Under the pieces are notes generated by a model that was not told the origin of the DNA, did not search any database, and saw only the letters and a program-made list of their open reading frames with translations. A DNA stretch of 50,741 nt from Clostridia bacterium. Lineage in GTDB: Bacteria; Bacillota; Clostridia; Oscillospirales; Acutalibacteraceae. The stretch spans positions 1 to 50,741 of the forward strand of contig JAFRPB010000171.1 of the NCBI GenBank assembly GCA_017429345.1, given 5' to 3'. Shown here one piece after another: positions 17,648 through 26,623 of the stretch; the stretch's first letter is position 1, and every line of letters starts with the position of its first letter. The position numbers and the translations under genes are program-made.

Positions 17648-20600
17648 TTACATTGCCGAAAGAATATCCTTTGTGATCTTGTCGAGCTTCGCGGCGATGC
17701 GCAGGATCGAGCGCGCGTCGGCGGCCTTTGTTTTGCCGTCGGCGTTGATATCCGCGGCTTTGCCGTACGCGCCGTCAAGCGTTTCAAGCTTTGCGGATGC
17801 GCGAAGCGCCTTTCTCGCGTCGGACGCGCCGACCTTGCCGTCACCATCCGTATCGCCGGGGACGACGACCGTAAACTCCGCGCCGTCAGTGCTTTTGACG
17901 ATACAGCCGGTGCCGACTTTTTTGCCCGCGTCAAGCTCTTTGCCGTCCGCGCCGAGAACCGTCACGCCGTCGCCGAGAAGGGCTTTCAGCTCGTCGGGCG
18001 ACTGCCCGGGCTGGATCGTGACCTGCTTTTTCTCCGCGTTCACGACCGCCTTTTCCGGGTCTTTGGATTCAAGATCCTTTGTCGGGACGGGGTCGGTCGC
18101 GGTAGGCGGTTCCGTCGCGGTCGGGACTTCTGTTGTGGTGGGCGCATCCGTTGTTATGGGGGCTTCCGTTGTGGTCGGGGCTTCCGTCGCAGTCGGGGTT
18201 TCCGTCGCAGTCGGGGTTTCCGTCGCGGTGGGGGTTTCTGTTGTTCCCGGTTCGGACGGTTCTTCTGACTGCGGCAGACCGAGATCGGATTCATCGATAT
18301 AATAAAACTTCATCTCGTCCTTTGAATTATCTTCCGGTACATACTGAAGCAGCAGCCCGTGAGAAGTACAGAACAATTCGTTGAATTCGATATCATCGAA
18401 CGTAAGATACTCATGCCAATCGAATGAACAGTTCAAGATCAGCATCCCGTAAGAATTATAAAAATAGATGTAGTCATTTGTCTGGTCAAAGGATGTTATG
18501 CAGCCGGGAAGCGTTATGGATTCTATTAGATCCAATTCGGCGTTATACAGATGGAGAACGGAAATATCGTCGCCCTTGTGTTGAACTATACTTATTTCTT
18601 TATATTGAGATTCTTTGTCGTTCCAAAGAATGACATCGGCGTTTCCGTCTTCGTCATAGATCACACGGCTCGTCTGCACATCCTTGAACGTCGCATGATA
18701 CGGGTATTCGTATAGTTTTCTCTTGTAGTCACCGCGGATCAGCTCATATGTATAAGGGAACGAGTTATAACTGAAATAGTCGTCATCATTCTCTTCATTA
18801 TTAAGTATATCCAAACAGCTTTGATTTTCCGCCGCATCCATTTGATATATTAAATATGCAAAATTTTTATACTCGCCGGATATACCTCCGCCATTATTAA
18901 GATCCAGACGAATCAAAATCGAGTTTTCTGTGGTAGTATCAATTTCAAAGGATATTTCTCTGCAGTACGGATATTTTTCGACCGTTTTCATAAGCTCGTC
19001 GTCTGCGGTGATATTGAATTCTTCAAACGTCTTAAAGTCTTTTGTGATCAACCCGATCGGTATCTTGCTTCCGACGGTTAGGTTTTCTGGGTTAGCATAG
19101 TTGTAAGTATCATAATAATTGGGTTCAAATGGTGAAAACGTCAAATTCAAATAATACCATTCTCCAAACCGTTGTATTTCTACGAAACTCCCATAACCGT
19201 TCGAAATAAGAGAGCCTAGAAATGGAAGTGAGCCGCATAAGCTGTAGTTTTCAAAATCCGAGGTGCTGACAAAATACAAGTTATCCATTGCATAGATCGA
19301 AAAATAACAGTCATGATTTTCGTCTACCGTACAGCAAGATGGGCCAACGCAAAAATCTTCGCCAATTTCCAGTCCAAGTTTTTTGGCGATATCGGAGATT
19401 TTCTGAGAACGTATGCGACCGTCCTTGAATACGGCGACCCCGCAACCTATGCCCTTGCGATCCGTAATCAAATAATAAAAATTATCATCATGAACTATAT
19501 GGTATATGCTTTCCCGCAGTGAATAATAATTAACATAGTTTTTATTATCCGAACCCAACCACGACTCTTCCCATTCCGATTCAGAAAACGCAACCTTAGA
19601 AAAGTCGGTTTCCGTCAGCTTACGATTGACGTAAAAATGAGTCTCAGCGCCGGAAAAAGCGCCGTTGCCGGACCGGAGCTCGATTTTTTGATACTCCTTT
19701 TCGCTTCCGGAATAATATAGGTCCTTCAGTGCTCTGCAACCCGCAAACGCGTTTTTACCGATATCAGAAAGACTTGCAGGAAGAAAGATCTCCGTCAGAG
19801 ACGAGCACCCCTCAAAGGCATTTGCGTCGATTTCTTTCACTCCCTGCAAAATAACGACGGCTTCAAGATTCTTACACCCGAAAAACGCGTCGGCTGCGAT
19901 TCTTTCCACCCCGATCGGGACGGTAAATGTGCTGGCTTCACACCCTGCGGGATAGGCAATCAATGCACTTTTATCTGCAGATAACAAAAAGTCTGCCTCA
20001 TTTGGCCATTCAGAATGATAAAAATTCTGATTATCCGAGTCCACACGGATTCTCTTAAGCTCGCTGCAGCCGATAAACGCTCCTGCGCCGACAGATTTCA
20101 CATTTTCGGACAGAAAAACTTCCGAGAAACCGCTGCAGTCCGCAAAAGCGAAGTTGCCGATGCTTTCAACGCTCTCCGGAAGCTGAAAATCTTCTTCGTC
20201 AAACGTGCAGCCCGCAAAAAGCCCGTTCCCGATCGCGGTGATCCCCTCGCCGATTTTGACGTCTTTTATTTCGTCGAGATATTCTCCGAACGGGGCGAAT
20301 GATTTTCCGGCGGAGTACTTATAATTCTTCGTCGCGCCGGAGCCCTCAAGCGTTAATAGACCGTGATAGTCCAGCTTCCATTTGACGTTACCGCCGTCCG
20401 CTCCGCAGTCGCCGGATGCAATTATGCCATCTTTACATTGTGGATTTATAATAATTGCATCGGGTTCTTTAATACCTTCAATATTGTGATCAAGTACGCA
20501 AAACCGAAGCTCTGCCTCCGGGATGTTCTCTTTGAGAACTTTTAAGCGAAATGTCCCCAAAAAAATTGTTTTCTCGAGATTCGCTTCGTTTAATAGGATG

Positions 20601-20902
20601 CTGATGGTTGCCTGATTCTCATCGATTGGTCCACATTCTGCGGTAGGAATGGAAGATTCCTGTCCGTTATATTCATATGTTGCGGCATTCCATTCCATCA
20701 CAAATGTTCCGCAATAAAATCCGACCGCGTTATCAAGATACGCCTTGACCTCCATTGTCTTCCCGGCGATGCATTTCTCCGGGGCTTCCAGCCGCAGCGC
20801 AGGCTCGTCCGCGGCAGATACAGAGATTCCGCTCAACGGAACCGCTGCGGTAAGAATCACCGCCGCCATCAAAAAAGCCAAAATCTTTTGTGTAATCTTC
20901 AT
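17648..20902 (-). CDS. Secreted leucine-rich-repeat protein with cohesin-like N-domain and type I dockerin (1084 aa)
   Basis: ATG 20902 has GGAGG 10 nt upstream and begins a signal peptide (MKITQKILAFLMAAVIL). Residues about 32-160 resemble a cohesin/CBM-type beta-sandwich (AGKTMEVKAYLDNAVGFY, then FLGTFRLKVL). BspA-type LRR_5 repeats follow (about 215-440; AFADCSGF, AFIGCSEL, AFFGCKNL, AFEGCSSL, AFAGCRAL). An unassigned acidic, beta-rich domain (about 450-900) lies in DNA visibly poorer in GC. A TETPTA-type linker, a small domain and a dockerin (1016-1084; DTDGDGKVGASDA, DINADGKTKAADA) complete it. Likely a surface-complex component for adhesion. Confidence 0.87.
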   Translation of the reverse strand: MKITQKILAFLMAAVILTAAVPLSGISVSAADEPALRLEAPEKCIAGKTMEVKAYLDNAVGFYCGTFVMEWNAATYEYNGQESSIPTAECGPIDENQATISILLNEANLEKTIFLGTFRLKVLKENIPEAELRFCVLDHNIEGIKEPDAIIINPQCKDGIIASGDCGADGGNVKWKLDYHGLLTLEGSGATKNYKYSAGKSFAPFGEYLDEIKDVKIGEGITAIGNGLFAGCTFDEEDFQLPESVESIGNFAFADCSGFSEVFLSENVKSVGAGAFIGCSELKRIRVDSDNQNFYHSEWPNEADFLLSADKSALIAYPAGCEASTFTVPIGVERIAADAFFGCKNLEAVVILQGVKEIDANAFEGCSSLTEIFLPASLSDIGKNAFAGCRALKDLYYSGSEKEYQKIELRSGNGAFSGAETHFYVNRKLTETDFSKVAFSESEWEESWLGSDNKNYVNYYSLRESIYHIVHDDNFYYLITDRKGIGCGVAVFKDGRIRSQKISDIAKKLGLEIGEDFCVGPSCCTVDENHDCYFSIYAMDNLYFVSTSDFENYSLCGSLPFLGSLISNGYGSFVEIQRFGEWYYLNLTFSPFEPNYYDTYNYANPENLTVGSKIPIGLITKDFKTFEEFNITADDELMKTVEKYPYCREISFEIDTTTENSILIRLDLNNGGGISGEYKNFAYLIYQMDAAENQSCLDILNNEENDDDYFSYNSFPYTYELIRGDYKRKLYEYPYHATFKDVQTSRVIYDEDGNADVILWNDKESQYKEISIVQHKGDDISVLHLYNAELDLIESITLPGCITSFDQTNDYIYFYNSYGMLILNCSFDWHEYLTFDDIEFNELFCTSHGLLLQYVPEDNSKDEMKFYYIDESDLGLPQSEEPSEPGTTETPTATETPTATETPTATEAPTTTEAPITTDAPTTTEVPTATEPPTATDPVPTKDLESKDPEKAVVNAEKKQVTIQPGQSPDELKALLGDGVTVLGADGKELDAGKKVGTGCIVKSTDGAEFTVVVPGDTDGDGKVGASDARKALRASAKLETLDGAYGKAADINADGKTKAADARSILRIAAKLDKITKDILSAM

Positions 20903-20936
20903 TAATAACCGACCTCCGAAAAATACTTCTGATTCT

Positions 20937-20965
20937 TTTATAACACGCTGAAAAAAATTTTTCAA
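20937..20965 (-). promoter_or_regulatory. Sigma-A promoter of the LRR/dockerin gene
   Basis: Minus strand: TTGAAA (20965-20960), 17-bp spacer, TATAAA (20942-20937), about 35 bp before ATG 20902. Confidence 0.75.
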
Positions 20966-21086
20966 GATGGGAAATTCGCAATCCGGATAAACTGTATGGT
21001 TTCTTTGCGTGAACGGTAGTTTTTTTACGATTTTTTTTATCCCGTCTTTTCAGCCGGAGCATACTGCGTTCTTTTTTGCGGAACAG

Positions 21087-21112
21087 AAAAGATCCCGTCG
21101 GAAAACGGGATC
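21087..21112 (-). terminator. Intrinsic terminator of the S8 protease gene
   Basis: Minus strand: stem GATCCCGT/ACGGGATC (21112-21105 with 21098-21091), 6-nt loop, followed by TTTTCTG. It lies about 70 bp after the stop at 21179. Confidence 0.75.
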
Positions 21113-21178
21113 CTTCCTGATATCATTATAACACGGTTCAAACAGACATGAAAGGACGCATTCTATTTATCCGCGTCA

Positions 21179-24100
21179 TCAGCCGAACAGCCGTTTGAGG
21201 AAATACAGAATGTTGTGGAAGAAGCGGACGATGGCGCCGCCGAACCCGGTGTGGTATTTACCGCAGTAATTGCAGGGAACGGCGCCCTCCGCGCCTTCGT
21301 GCACCAGATCGACCACGACGTCTTTTTCGTTCAGCGCGTAATCCGTCGCGGCGATCACGAGATACCGCGGATCCTTGCCCTCATTGTGCATCTGCGCGAG
21401 AAGCCCGACCAGATCGACGGTTACGGAAAAGCCGTTGTCGCCGGTGCGCGTCACGTTGAAAAACTCCCCTGCGCAAATGTTCATTCCGGTGAGATTGCTG
21501 TAAGACAGCTCCGCGTCCTGCTGTTCCATCGCGCCGAACAGGCCGAAGCCCGCCAGCGCCGTCTTATCTTCAACAGTGAAATTCAGGGTGTTTCCGTCCG
21601 CGCCGATGTTATATTTGACCGTCGGCACGTCCGCGTCGCAGCGCACGTTGAAGGAAAAGCTCTGCTCGCCCTCGCCGCCGAGCGGCGTCGCGTATACCGT
21701 GCAGGTATAGGTCTCGCCGTCCTTCAGGATCGCCTTGCCGTTCTCATCGGCGACGGGGATCGTGGGCAGCGGATCCATTTCCAGCTCGGGATAGAAGAAG
21801 GTCTGCGCGGAGACAAGATAGAAGGATTTTCTCGCCTGATCGACGTTTTTCTCAAACAGAACGCGTCCGCTTCTGTCTTTCAGCTCATACCGCAGAGCGC
21901 TGTTTTTGGAAAGGTCCGTCAGCGTAATGAACTGATTCGAAAACTCGCTGACGGGAGAGACCGCGACTCTGTCCCAATCGACGGAGGGCAGCGATCCCGT
22001 TTCGGGCGCGGGTCCGAAGGGATCGACGCCGAGGATCGCGTTGAGATCCGTGCCGCCGACGAGGTGCATGTCGCGGATCAGCGTAACCTTATCCCAATCG
22101 CCGTAAAAGCTCAGATAAGGCAGGCCGAGATCGGAACCGCTCGTCTCGTCCGCCGTCAGGCGGATAAATCCGTCGAGGAACAGTCCCTGCGTCGCGCCGA
22201 CGGATTCCGCGTAAGCGCCGAACGCCTCATTCGCGCTCACCGTGACCGTAACGCTCGCGCTGCCGTTCGCGGGAACCGTAAGCGTTTGACCGACCGCGTC
22301 GCCGCCGAAGACGACGAACGCGCCGCTGCCGAGCAGGTCGACGGAGTTTTCCTTAAAGTATACGCCGGTATCGGTGCCGAACGCGTCCTGCGCGAGGGCG
22401 TTCGCCGAGAGCGCATATGTCAGAGGCGCGCCGGTGAGGTTTGTGACTGTAAATGTAAAACTCTTCGCCGTTTTGTCAATGCCGTCGCCCAGCTCCGCCT
22501 TCGGCCTGTCGCTGCCTTCAACCGTAAGATACGCCTTCGCATTGATCGCGTTTCCGATGTTCGCAACGCCCGCGCCCTGCTTGAGCGGAGAATAATAACC
22601 GTTTTCGTCGGTCATCGGCGTCGCCGTGTTCATCAGAAGCGTTTCGGTCAGCGCCGCGAGGGAGAGCTCCGTCTGCGGCGCGCCGACGCCGCTCAGATAC
22701 TGCCGCAGCAGCGCCGCCATGCCGGAAAGCTGCGGCGTCGCCATCGATGTGCCGTCCATTTTTTCATAACCGCCGCCGGGGATGGACGAATAGACGTTTC
22801 CGCCGACCGCCGCGATCTCGGGCTTCAGCTTCAGCTCGCTCGTGGGTCCCCACGACGAGAAGCTGCTGACCCCCGTGATCATTTTCGCGTCGTAAACGAA
22901 GGACATCGTTTTTTTCGAGGCGGCCTTCAGGAACTCGCCGTCCGCCTTCGAGATAAAGAACACCGGGATCGGTTCGGCATCGACGAAGATCACATACGGC
23001 GCGACCAACGCTCCGTTCGTATTGTTGTAAACCGCCATCGCCTTCGCGCCCGCAGCGGACGCCGCGTTCGCTTTTTCGGTAAAGGTCATCGGTTGATTAT
23101 CCTCATTCATGCCGCCGCGGCTGACAAGAGCGATCTTCCCGTCGAGACGACGGCCTTCAAAATCGCTTTTGCCGCCGAATCCGCAATCGACGTAAGCGAA
23201 GCTGCCTTCGCCGAGCCCGCGCACGGAAAGCGAGATAATGTTTTCGTCTTTATCGGTATGGATCCCGTCCGTGAACGGAATCGTCCGCCCGTTCACGAGG
23301 ATCGCATCCGCGAGGTAATTGTTGACGCTCGCGACGGAAATCGCACCGGCGTAGGTCGAGGGATCCGCGACAAGAGAAATCGTCGGATCGTTTGTCGGCG
23401 CGTCCGTTCCGTTGCCCGGCGCCATGCCCGAATTGCCTGCCGCCGCCGCGACCGTAACGCCGCGTTCGCGCAGACGGTCGTATACCGCCGCCGTCGTCTC
23501 GTTGGGATAGTCAAAGAATCCGCCGTCCGCGCCGAGGCTCATATTGACCACGTCCGCGCCGAGGATCGCGGCGTCCTCCAGCGCGGCGAGGATCGACTCG
23601 TCGTCCGCCCCGCCGGTCTCATCGTCGAAAATTTTCATCACGGCGAGCTGCGCGTCAGGCGCGGCGCCGATCATTTCCGCAGTGGCGTCCGCCGCGGCGA
23701 TGCCCGCGACGTGCGTGCCGTGCCCGACGGAGTCGCTGACGTCCGTTTTCTTCGCGACATAGTTGAACACAAAGGGGATCTTGTCGCTTCTGTAAACGTT
23801 GGCTGCTTTCGCGCCGCTCTGCTCCGCCTTCAGCGTTTCCGCGGCAAACAGCGACCGCATTCTCGCCGAGGTGTATTTCGGCGCTTCGCGCACGCTGTCG
23901 GTCACGGCAAACGCCTCATGGGAGCTGTCGATGCCGGTATCGAGGACCGCGATCAACTGCCCCTTGCCGGTATAGCCCGCCGCGCGCGCCGTATCCGTGC
24001 CGACAAAATTCTGCGAAAGGTCATTGCCGTATCCGTCCGCGTCCAGCGGATAATACGTGCGGGCGACGAACGCCTCGCGCACGCCGTCCATTTCGCGGAT

Positions 24101-24562
24101 CTCATCAAGATACGCATACGGCGCGGTGACCGCGAAACCGTTCAGCAGCACGTCGAAATCATAACCGAATTCCACGCTGTTTTTTCTCGGCGCGGCTTTC
24201 CCGCCCGCCGGAACGGCGCTGCCGTCCAGCGCCTCGATCTCCGCCTTGACTTCCTCGCGAAGGAGCTCCGCAGAAATAAGCGCGGGCGCTCTTTTCCCGC
24301 CGGAACCGCCGTCTGCCGCGCCGTCCTCCAGCGCGACGATCATTTTGACAGGCTCGTCGCGATCAAAGGTCTGCGAAACAAGCCCGCCGTTTTCCGTAAC
24401 CCGGTTTTTCAGGCGGTTCAGCGCGTTCTCATGCGCGAGCGCCTCGATCGATATTTTTTCTTCGGCGGTTTCCGCGGCAAAGACCGCCGGAGAAAACGCC
24501 GTCAGGAACAGAATCGCCGCCGTCAGCACGGCAAACGTTTTCAATACTGCTCTGCGAGTCAT
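21179..24562 (-). CDS. Secreted subtilisin-like (S8) serine protease with PA insert and novel C-terminal tail (1127 aa)
   Basis: A signal peptide spans 1-30 (MTRRAVLKTFAVLTAAILFL). An inhibitor-like propeptide may span about 40-170. The catalytic triad is D208 (AVLDTGID), H281 (GHGTHVAG) and S about 604 (DGTSMATPQLSG). A protease-associated (PA) domain is inserted at about 420-540. Fn3-like and lactocepin-like beta domains follow to about 1085. The last 31 residues hold CNYCGKYHTGF and then RFFHNILYFLKRLFG, a CxxCGxxH pair plus aromatic amphipathic helix. AGGAGG lies 7 nt before ATG 24562. It resembles cell-envelope proteinases that degrade external proteins, but lacks an LPxTG anchor. Confidence 0.92.
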   Translation of the reverse strand: MTRRAVLKTFAVLTAAILFLTAFSPAVFAAETAEEKISIEALAHENALNRLKNRVTENGGLVSQTFDRDEPVKMIVALEDGAADGGSGGKRAPALISAELLREEVKAEIEALDGSAVPAGGKAAPRKNSVEFGYDFDVLLNGFAVTAPYAYLDEIREMDGVREAFVARTYYPLDADGYGNDLSQNFVGTDTARAAGYTGKGQLIAVLDTGIDSSHEAFAVTDSVREAPKYTSARMRSLFAAETLKAEQSGAKAANVYRSDKIPFVFNYVAKKTDVSDSVGHGTHVAGIAAADATAEMIGAAPDAQLAVMKIFDDETGGADDESILAALEDAAILGADVVNMSLGADGGFFDYPNETTAAVYDRLRERGVTVAAAAGNSGMAPGNGTDAPTNDPTISLVADPSTYAGAISVASVNNYLADAILVNGRTIPFTDGIHTDKDENIISLSVRGLGEGSFAYVDCGFGGKSDFEGRRLDGKIALVSRGGMNEDNQPMTFTEKANAASAAGAKAMAVYNNTNGALVAPYVIFVDAEPIPVFFISKADGEFLKAASKKTMSFVYDAKMITGVSSFSSWGPTSELKLKPEIAAVGGNVYSSIPGGGYEKMDGTSMATPQLSGMAALLRQYLSGVGAPQTELSLAALTETLLMNTATPMTDENGYYSPLKQGAGVANIGNAINAKAYLTVEGSDRPKAELGDGIDKTAKSFTFTVTNLTGAPLTYALSANALAQDAFGTDTGVYFKENSVDLLGSGAFVVFGGDAVGQTLTVPANGSASVTVTVSANEAFGAYAESVGATQGLFLDGFIRLTADETSGSDLGLPYLSFYGDWDKVTLIRDMHLVGGTDLNAILGVDPFGPAPETGSLPSVDWDRVAVSPVSEFSNQFITLTDLSKNSALRYELKDRSGRVLFEKNVDQARKSFYLVSAQTFFYPELEMDPLPTIPVADENGKAILKDGETYTCTVYATPLGGEGEQSFSFNVRCDADVPTVKYNIGADGNTLNFTVEDKTALAGFGLFGAMEQQDAELSYSNLTGMNICAGEFFNVTRTGDNGFSVTVDLVGLLAQMHNEGKDPRYLVIAATDYALNEKDVVVDLVHEGAEGAVPCNYCGKYHTGFGGAIVRFFHNILYFLKRLFG

Positions 24563-24739
24563 AAAAAAACCTCCTGCCCATATTTTTCCGTTTAAAGTAT
24601 AACATATAATGTTTGCATAAATGTTGCGAAACAGGAATAATATATAAAAAATTACGCTGTTTTGTCATTCTTCCCGAAATTCCGGTCGAAAAAGCCGCCC
24701 GTGTTTTTCTTCTTCGTTTCTTTTCTTGACCGAAAAGTA

Positions 24740-24768
24740 TTGATTCTTTCCGCGAAATCGTCTATAAT
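24740..24768 (+). promoter_or_regulatory. Sigma-A promoter of the acyl carrier protein gene
   Basis: TTGATT (24740-24745), 17-bp spacer, TATAAT (24763-24768), 40 bp before ATG 24809. Confidence 0.85.
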
Positions 24769-24808
24769 GTCATATATTATTTTGCGGAGAATATATGGAG
24801 GTAAGATT

Positions 24809-25051
24809 ATGACAGATCAGGAAATGCTGAATGTGATCCGCGAGACGGTCTGCTCGTTTGTGGCGATCGATCCGGAAAAGATCACGGGTGATACGAACAT
24901 CCGCACCGATCTCGGCATGAACTCGCTGGAGCTCGTGAATCTGGCGGTCGCGATCGAGGACGCGTTCGACGCCGAGATCCCCGACCGCGAGGTCACCGGG
25001 ATCGAGACGGTGGACGACGTGATCCGCATCATCAAAGAATATCAGGAGTGA
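24809..25051 (+). CDS. Acyl carrier protein
   Basis: An 80-residue four-helix ACP. The phosphopantetheine attachment serine is S39 in DLGMNSLELVNL, where the canonical sequence is DSL; Asn before Ser is a noticeable substitution. GGAGG lies 7 nt before the ATG. Fatty-acid ACPs usually sit in fab clusters; this one stands alone before a MATE transporter, so it may serve a secondary acylation pathway. The housekeeping role cannot be excluded. Confidence 0.88.
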   Translation: MTDQEMLNVIRETVCSFVAIDPEKITGDTNIRTDLGMNSLELVNLAVAIEDAFDAEIPDREVTGIETVDDVIRIIKEYQE

Positions 25052-25108
25052 TTCCCGCTCCGACAGCGGGACCCCCGGCCCATGCGGCCCGAACAAGCCT
25101 CACCGACA

Positions 25109-26467
25109 ATGAAAACAAGCCTTTTCTCAGATCGTGTTTTTTATAAAAAACTGTTTCGTCTGACGCTGCCCATCGCTTTTCAGAGCCTGATGCTCGCGGC
25201 GGTGGCGGCGGCGGACGCCGTGATGCTGGGCAGGCTGGACCAGAATTCCATGGCCGCGGTGTCCCTCGCGTCGCAGATCCAGTTCGTGCAGAATATGGCG
25301 CTCTATGCGATCACCAGCGCGATCGCGATCCTCGGCGCGCAGTATTGGGGCAAGGGCGACAAAAAAACCGTCGACGACGTCTTCTCCATGAGCCTTCGGC
25401 TCGCGGGGGCGGTGTCGCTTATTTTTTTCGCCGCGTGCGTGTTCTTCCCGACGGCGCTGATGCATCTGTTCGCGAAGGATCCCGCGCTGATCGAAATCGG
25501 CGCGGGATATCTGAAGATCGCAGGGTGGTCATATCTTCTCACCGGCATATCGCAATGCTACCTTGCCGTGATGAAGGTCTCCGAGAAGGCGGTCGCGAGC
25601 GCGGTGATCAGCGCGGGCGCGGTCGTTCTGAATATCGCGCTGAACGCGGTGTTTATTTTCGGGCTGTTCTCCCTTCCGTCGCTCGGCGCGAACGGCGCGG
25701 CGCTGGCGACGCTGATCTCGCGGATCGTCGAGCTGATCGCCGCGGTGGGCGTCTCGCTTCGGCGGGATTTCATCTCCCCGAAGCTCTCGGCGCTTCTTCG
25801 CCGCAACAGAGCGCTTGCGCGGGATTACGCAAAATGCGCGCTGCCGATTCTGGGCGGCGCGACGTTCTGGGGCGTCGGTTTTACGACATACACCGCGATC
25901 ATGGGGCATATGGGCGCGGACGCGGCCGCCGCAAATTCCGTCGCGGCCGTGGTGCGCGATCTGATGTGCTGCCTGACGGACGGCGTCGCCGCCGCGGCGT
26001 GCATCATGGTCGGCAACGAGCTCGGCGCGGGCAGGCTTGAAAAAGGCAGGCTTTACGGCGAGCGGCTTTCAAAGCTCTCCGTGCTGATCGGCGTTTTCTC
26101 GACGGCGCTGGTCCTCGCTGTCACGCCCGCGGTGGTCGCTTATATGAAGCTCACCGACGAGGCTCGGAAATACCTTGTCGGAATTATGATCGTGATGGCG
26201 GTCTATATGATCGGCAGGGCGGTCAACACCGTCGTGATCAACGGCGTTTTCGCGGCGGGCGGCGACACGTTATTCGATATGTATTCGCTCGCCGTCTGTA
26301 TGTGGGGGCTGGCGATCCCCCTCGCCGCGCTCGGCGCGTTCGTTTTTCACTGGCCGGTCGTGGTCGTGTATATCTTCACCTGCGCCGACGAGGTGGGCAA
26401 GCTGCCGTGGGTGTACGCGCATTATAAGAAGTATAAGTGGGTGAAGGATCTGACGAGAAACTCCTGA
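25109..26467 (+). CDS. MATE family efflux transporter
   Basis: About 12 hydrophobic segments in two homologous halves are typical of the multidrug and toxin extrusion family (cation-driven antiport at the cytoplasmic membrane). Family-like features are LFRLTLPIAFQSLMLA at the start, a GAQYWGKGD loop after helix 2 and VGNELGAGR after helix 8. ATG 25109 gives 452 residues and a typical N-terminus; ATG 25082 is in frame but neither has a good Shine-Dalgarno site. It lies 57 bp after the ACP stop, with a small CCCGCT/AGCGGG hairpin between. Translation may depend on the upstream gene. Substrate unknown. Confidence 0.87.
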   Translation: MKTSLFSDRVFYKKLFRLTLPIAFQSLMLAAVAAADAVMLGRLDQNSMAAVSLASQIQFVQNMALYAITSAIAILGAQYWGKGDKKTVDDVFSMSLRLAGAVSLIFFAACVFFPTALMHLFAKDPALIEIGAGYLKIAGWSYLLTGISQCYLAVMKVSEKAVASAVISAGAVVLNIALNAVFIFGLFSLPSLGANGAALATLISRIVELIAAVGVSLRRDFISPKLSALLRRNRALARDYAKCALPILGGATFWGVGFTTYTAIMGHMGADAAAANSVAAVVRDLMCCLTDGVAAAACIMVGNELGAGRLEKGRLYGERLSKLSVLIGVFSTALVLAVTPAVVAYMKLTDEARKYLVGIMIVMAVYMIGRAVNTVVINGVFAAGGDTLFDMYSLAVCMWGLAIPLAALGAFVFHWPVVVVYIFTCADEVGKLPWVYAHYKKYKWVKDLTRNS

Positions 26468-26481
26468 TTTGTCTGTATGAA

Positions 26482-26579
26482 AGGCAATAGGCAGCAGGCA
26501 ATAGGCATTAGGTAATGACCGAGGCGCACAGCGTATATTTGACAGAGCTATTGCCTAATGCCCAATGCCTAATGCCTGT
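26482..26579. repeat. Inverted word-repeat island, AGGCAATAGGCA type
   Basis: Left words (26482-26517) are variants of AGGCAATAGGCATTAGG. Right words (26549-26579) are the complement (TATTGCCTAATGCC, AATGCCTAATGCC). The spacer is 31 nt. Noncoding, between the convergent MATE and hemolysin III genes. Confidence 0.7.
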
Positions 26580-26581
26580 AT

Positions 26582-26623
26582 ATTCTGAATTGCCGGGGCG
26601 CTTGTGCCCCGGCAATTCAGAAT
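26582..26623. terminator. Perfect 18-bp hairpin over the stop of the hemolysin III gene
   Basis: Arms 26582-26599 and 26606-26623 (ATTCTGAATTGCC...GGCAATTCAGAAT) pair fully. The minus-strand TGA stop (26619-26617) lies in the stem. It is a likely two-way terminator between convergent genes and a member of the TTCTGA palindrome family. Confidence 0.65.

Noticed and set aside
21215-24595. A 1126-residue open frame opposite the S8 protease gene
   Set aside because: Arg/Val/Ala-rich with no recognisable domain or ribosome site; it is a by-product of GC-rich codon use on the other strand.
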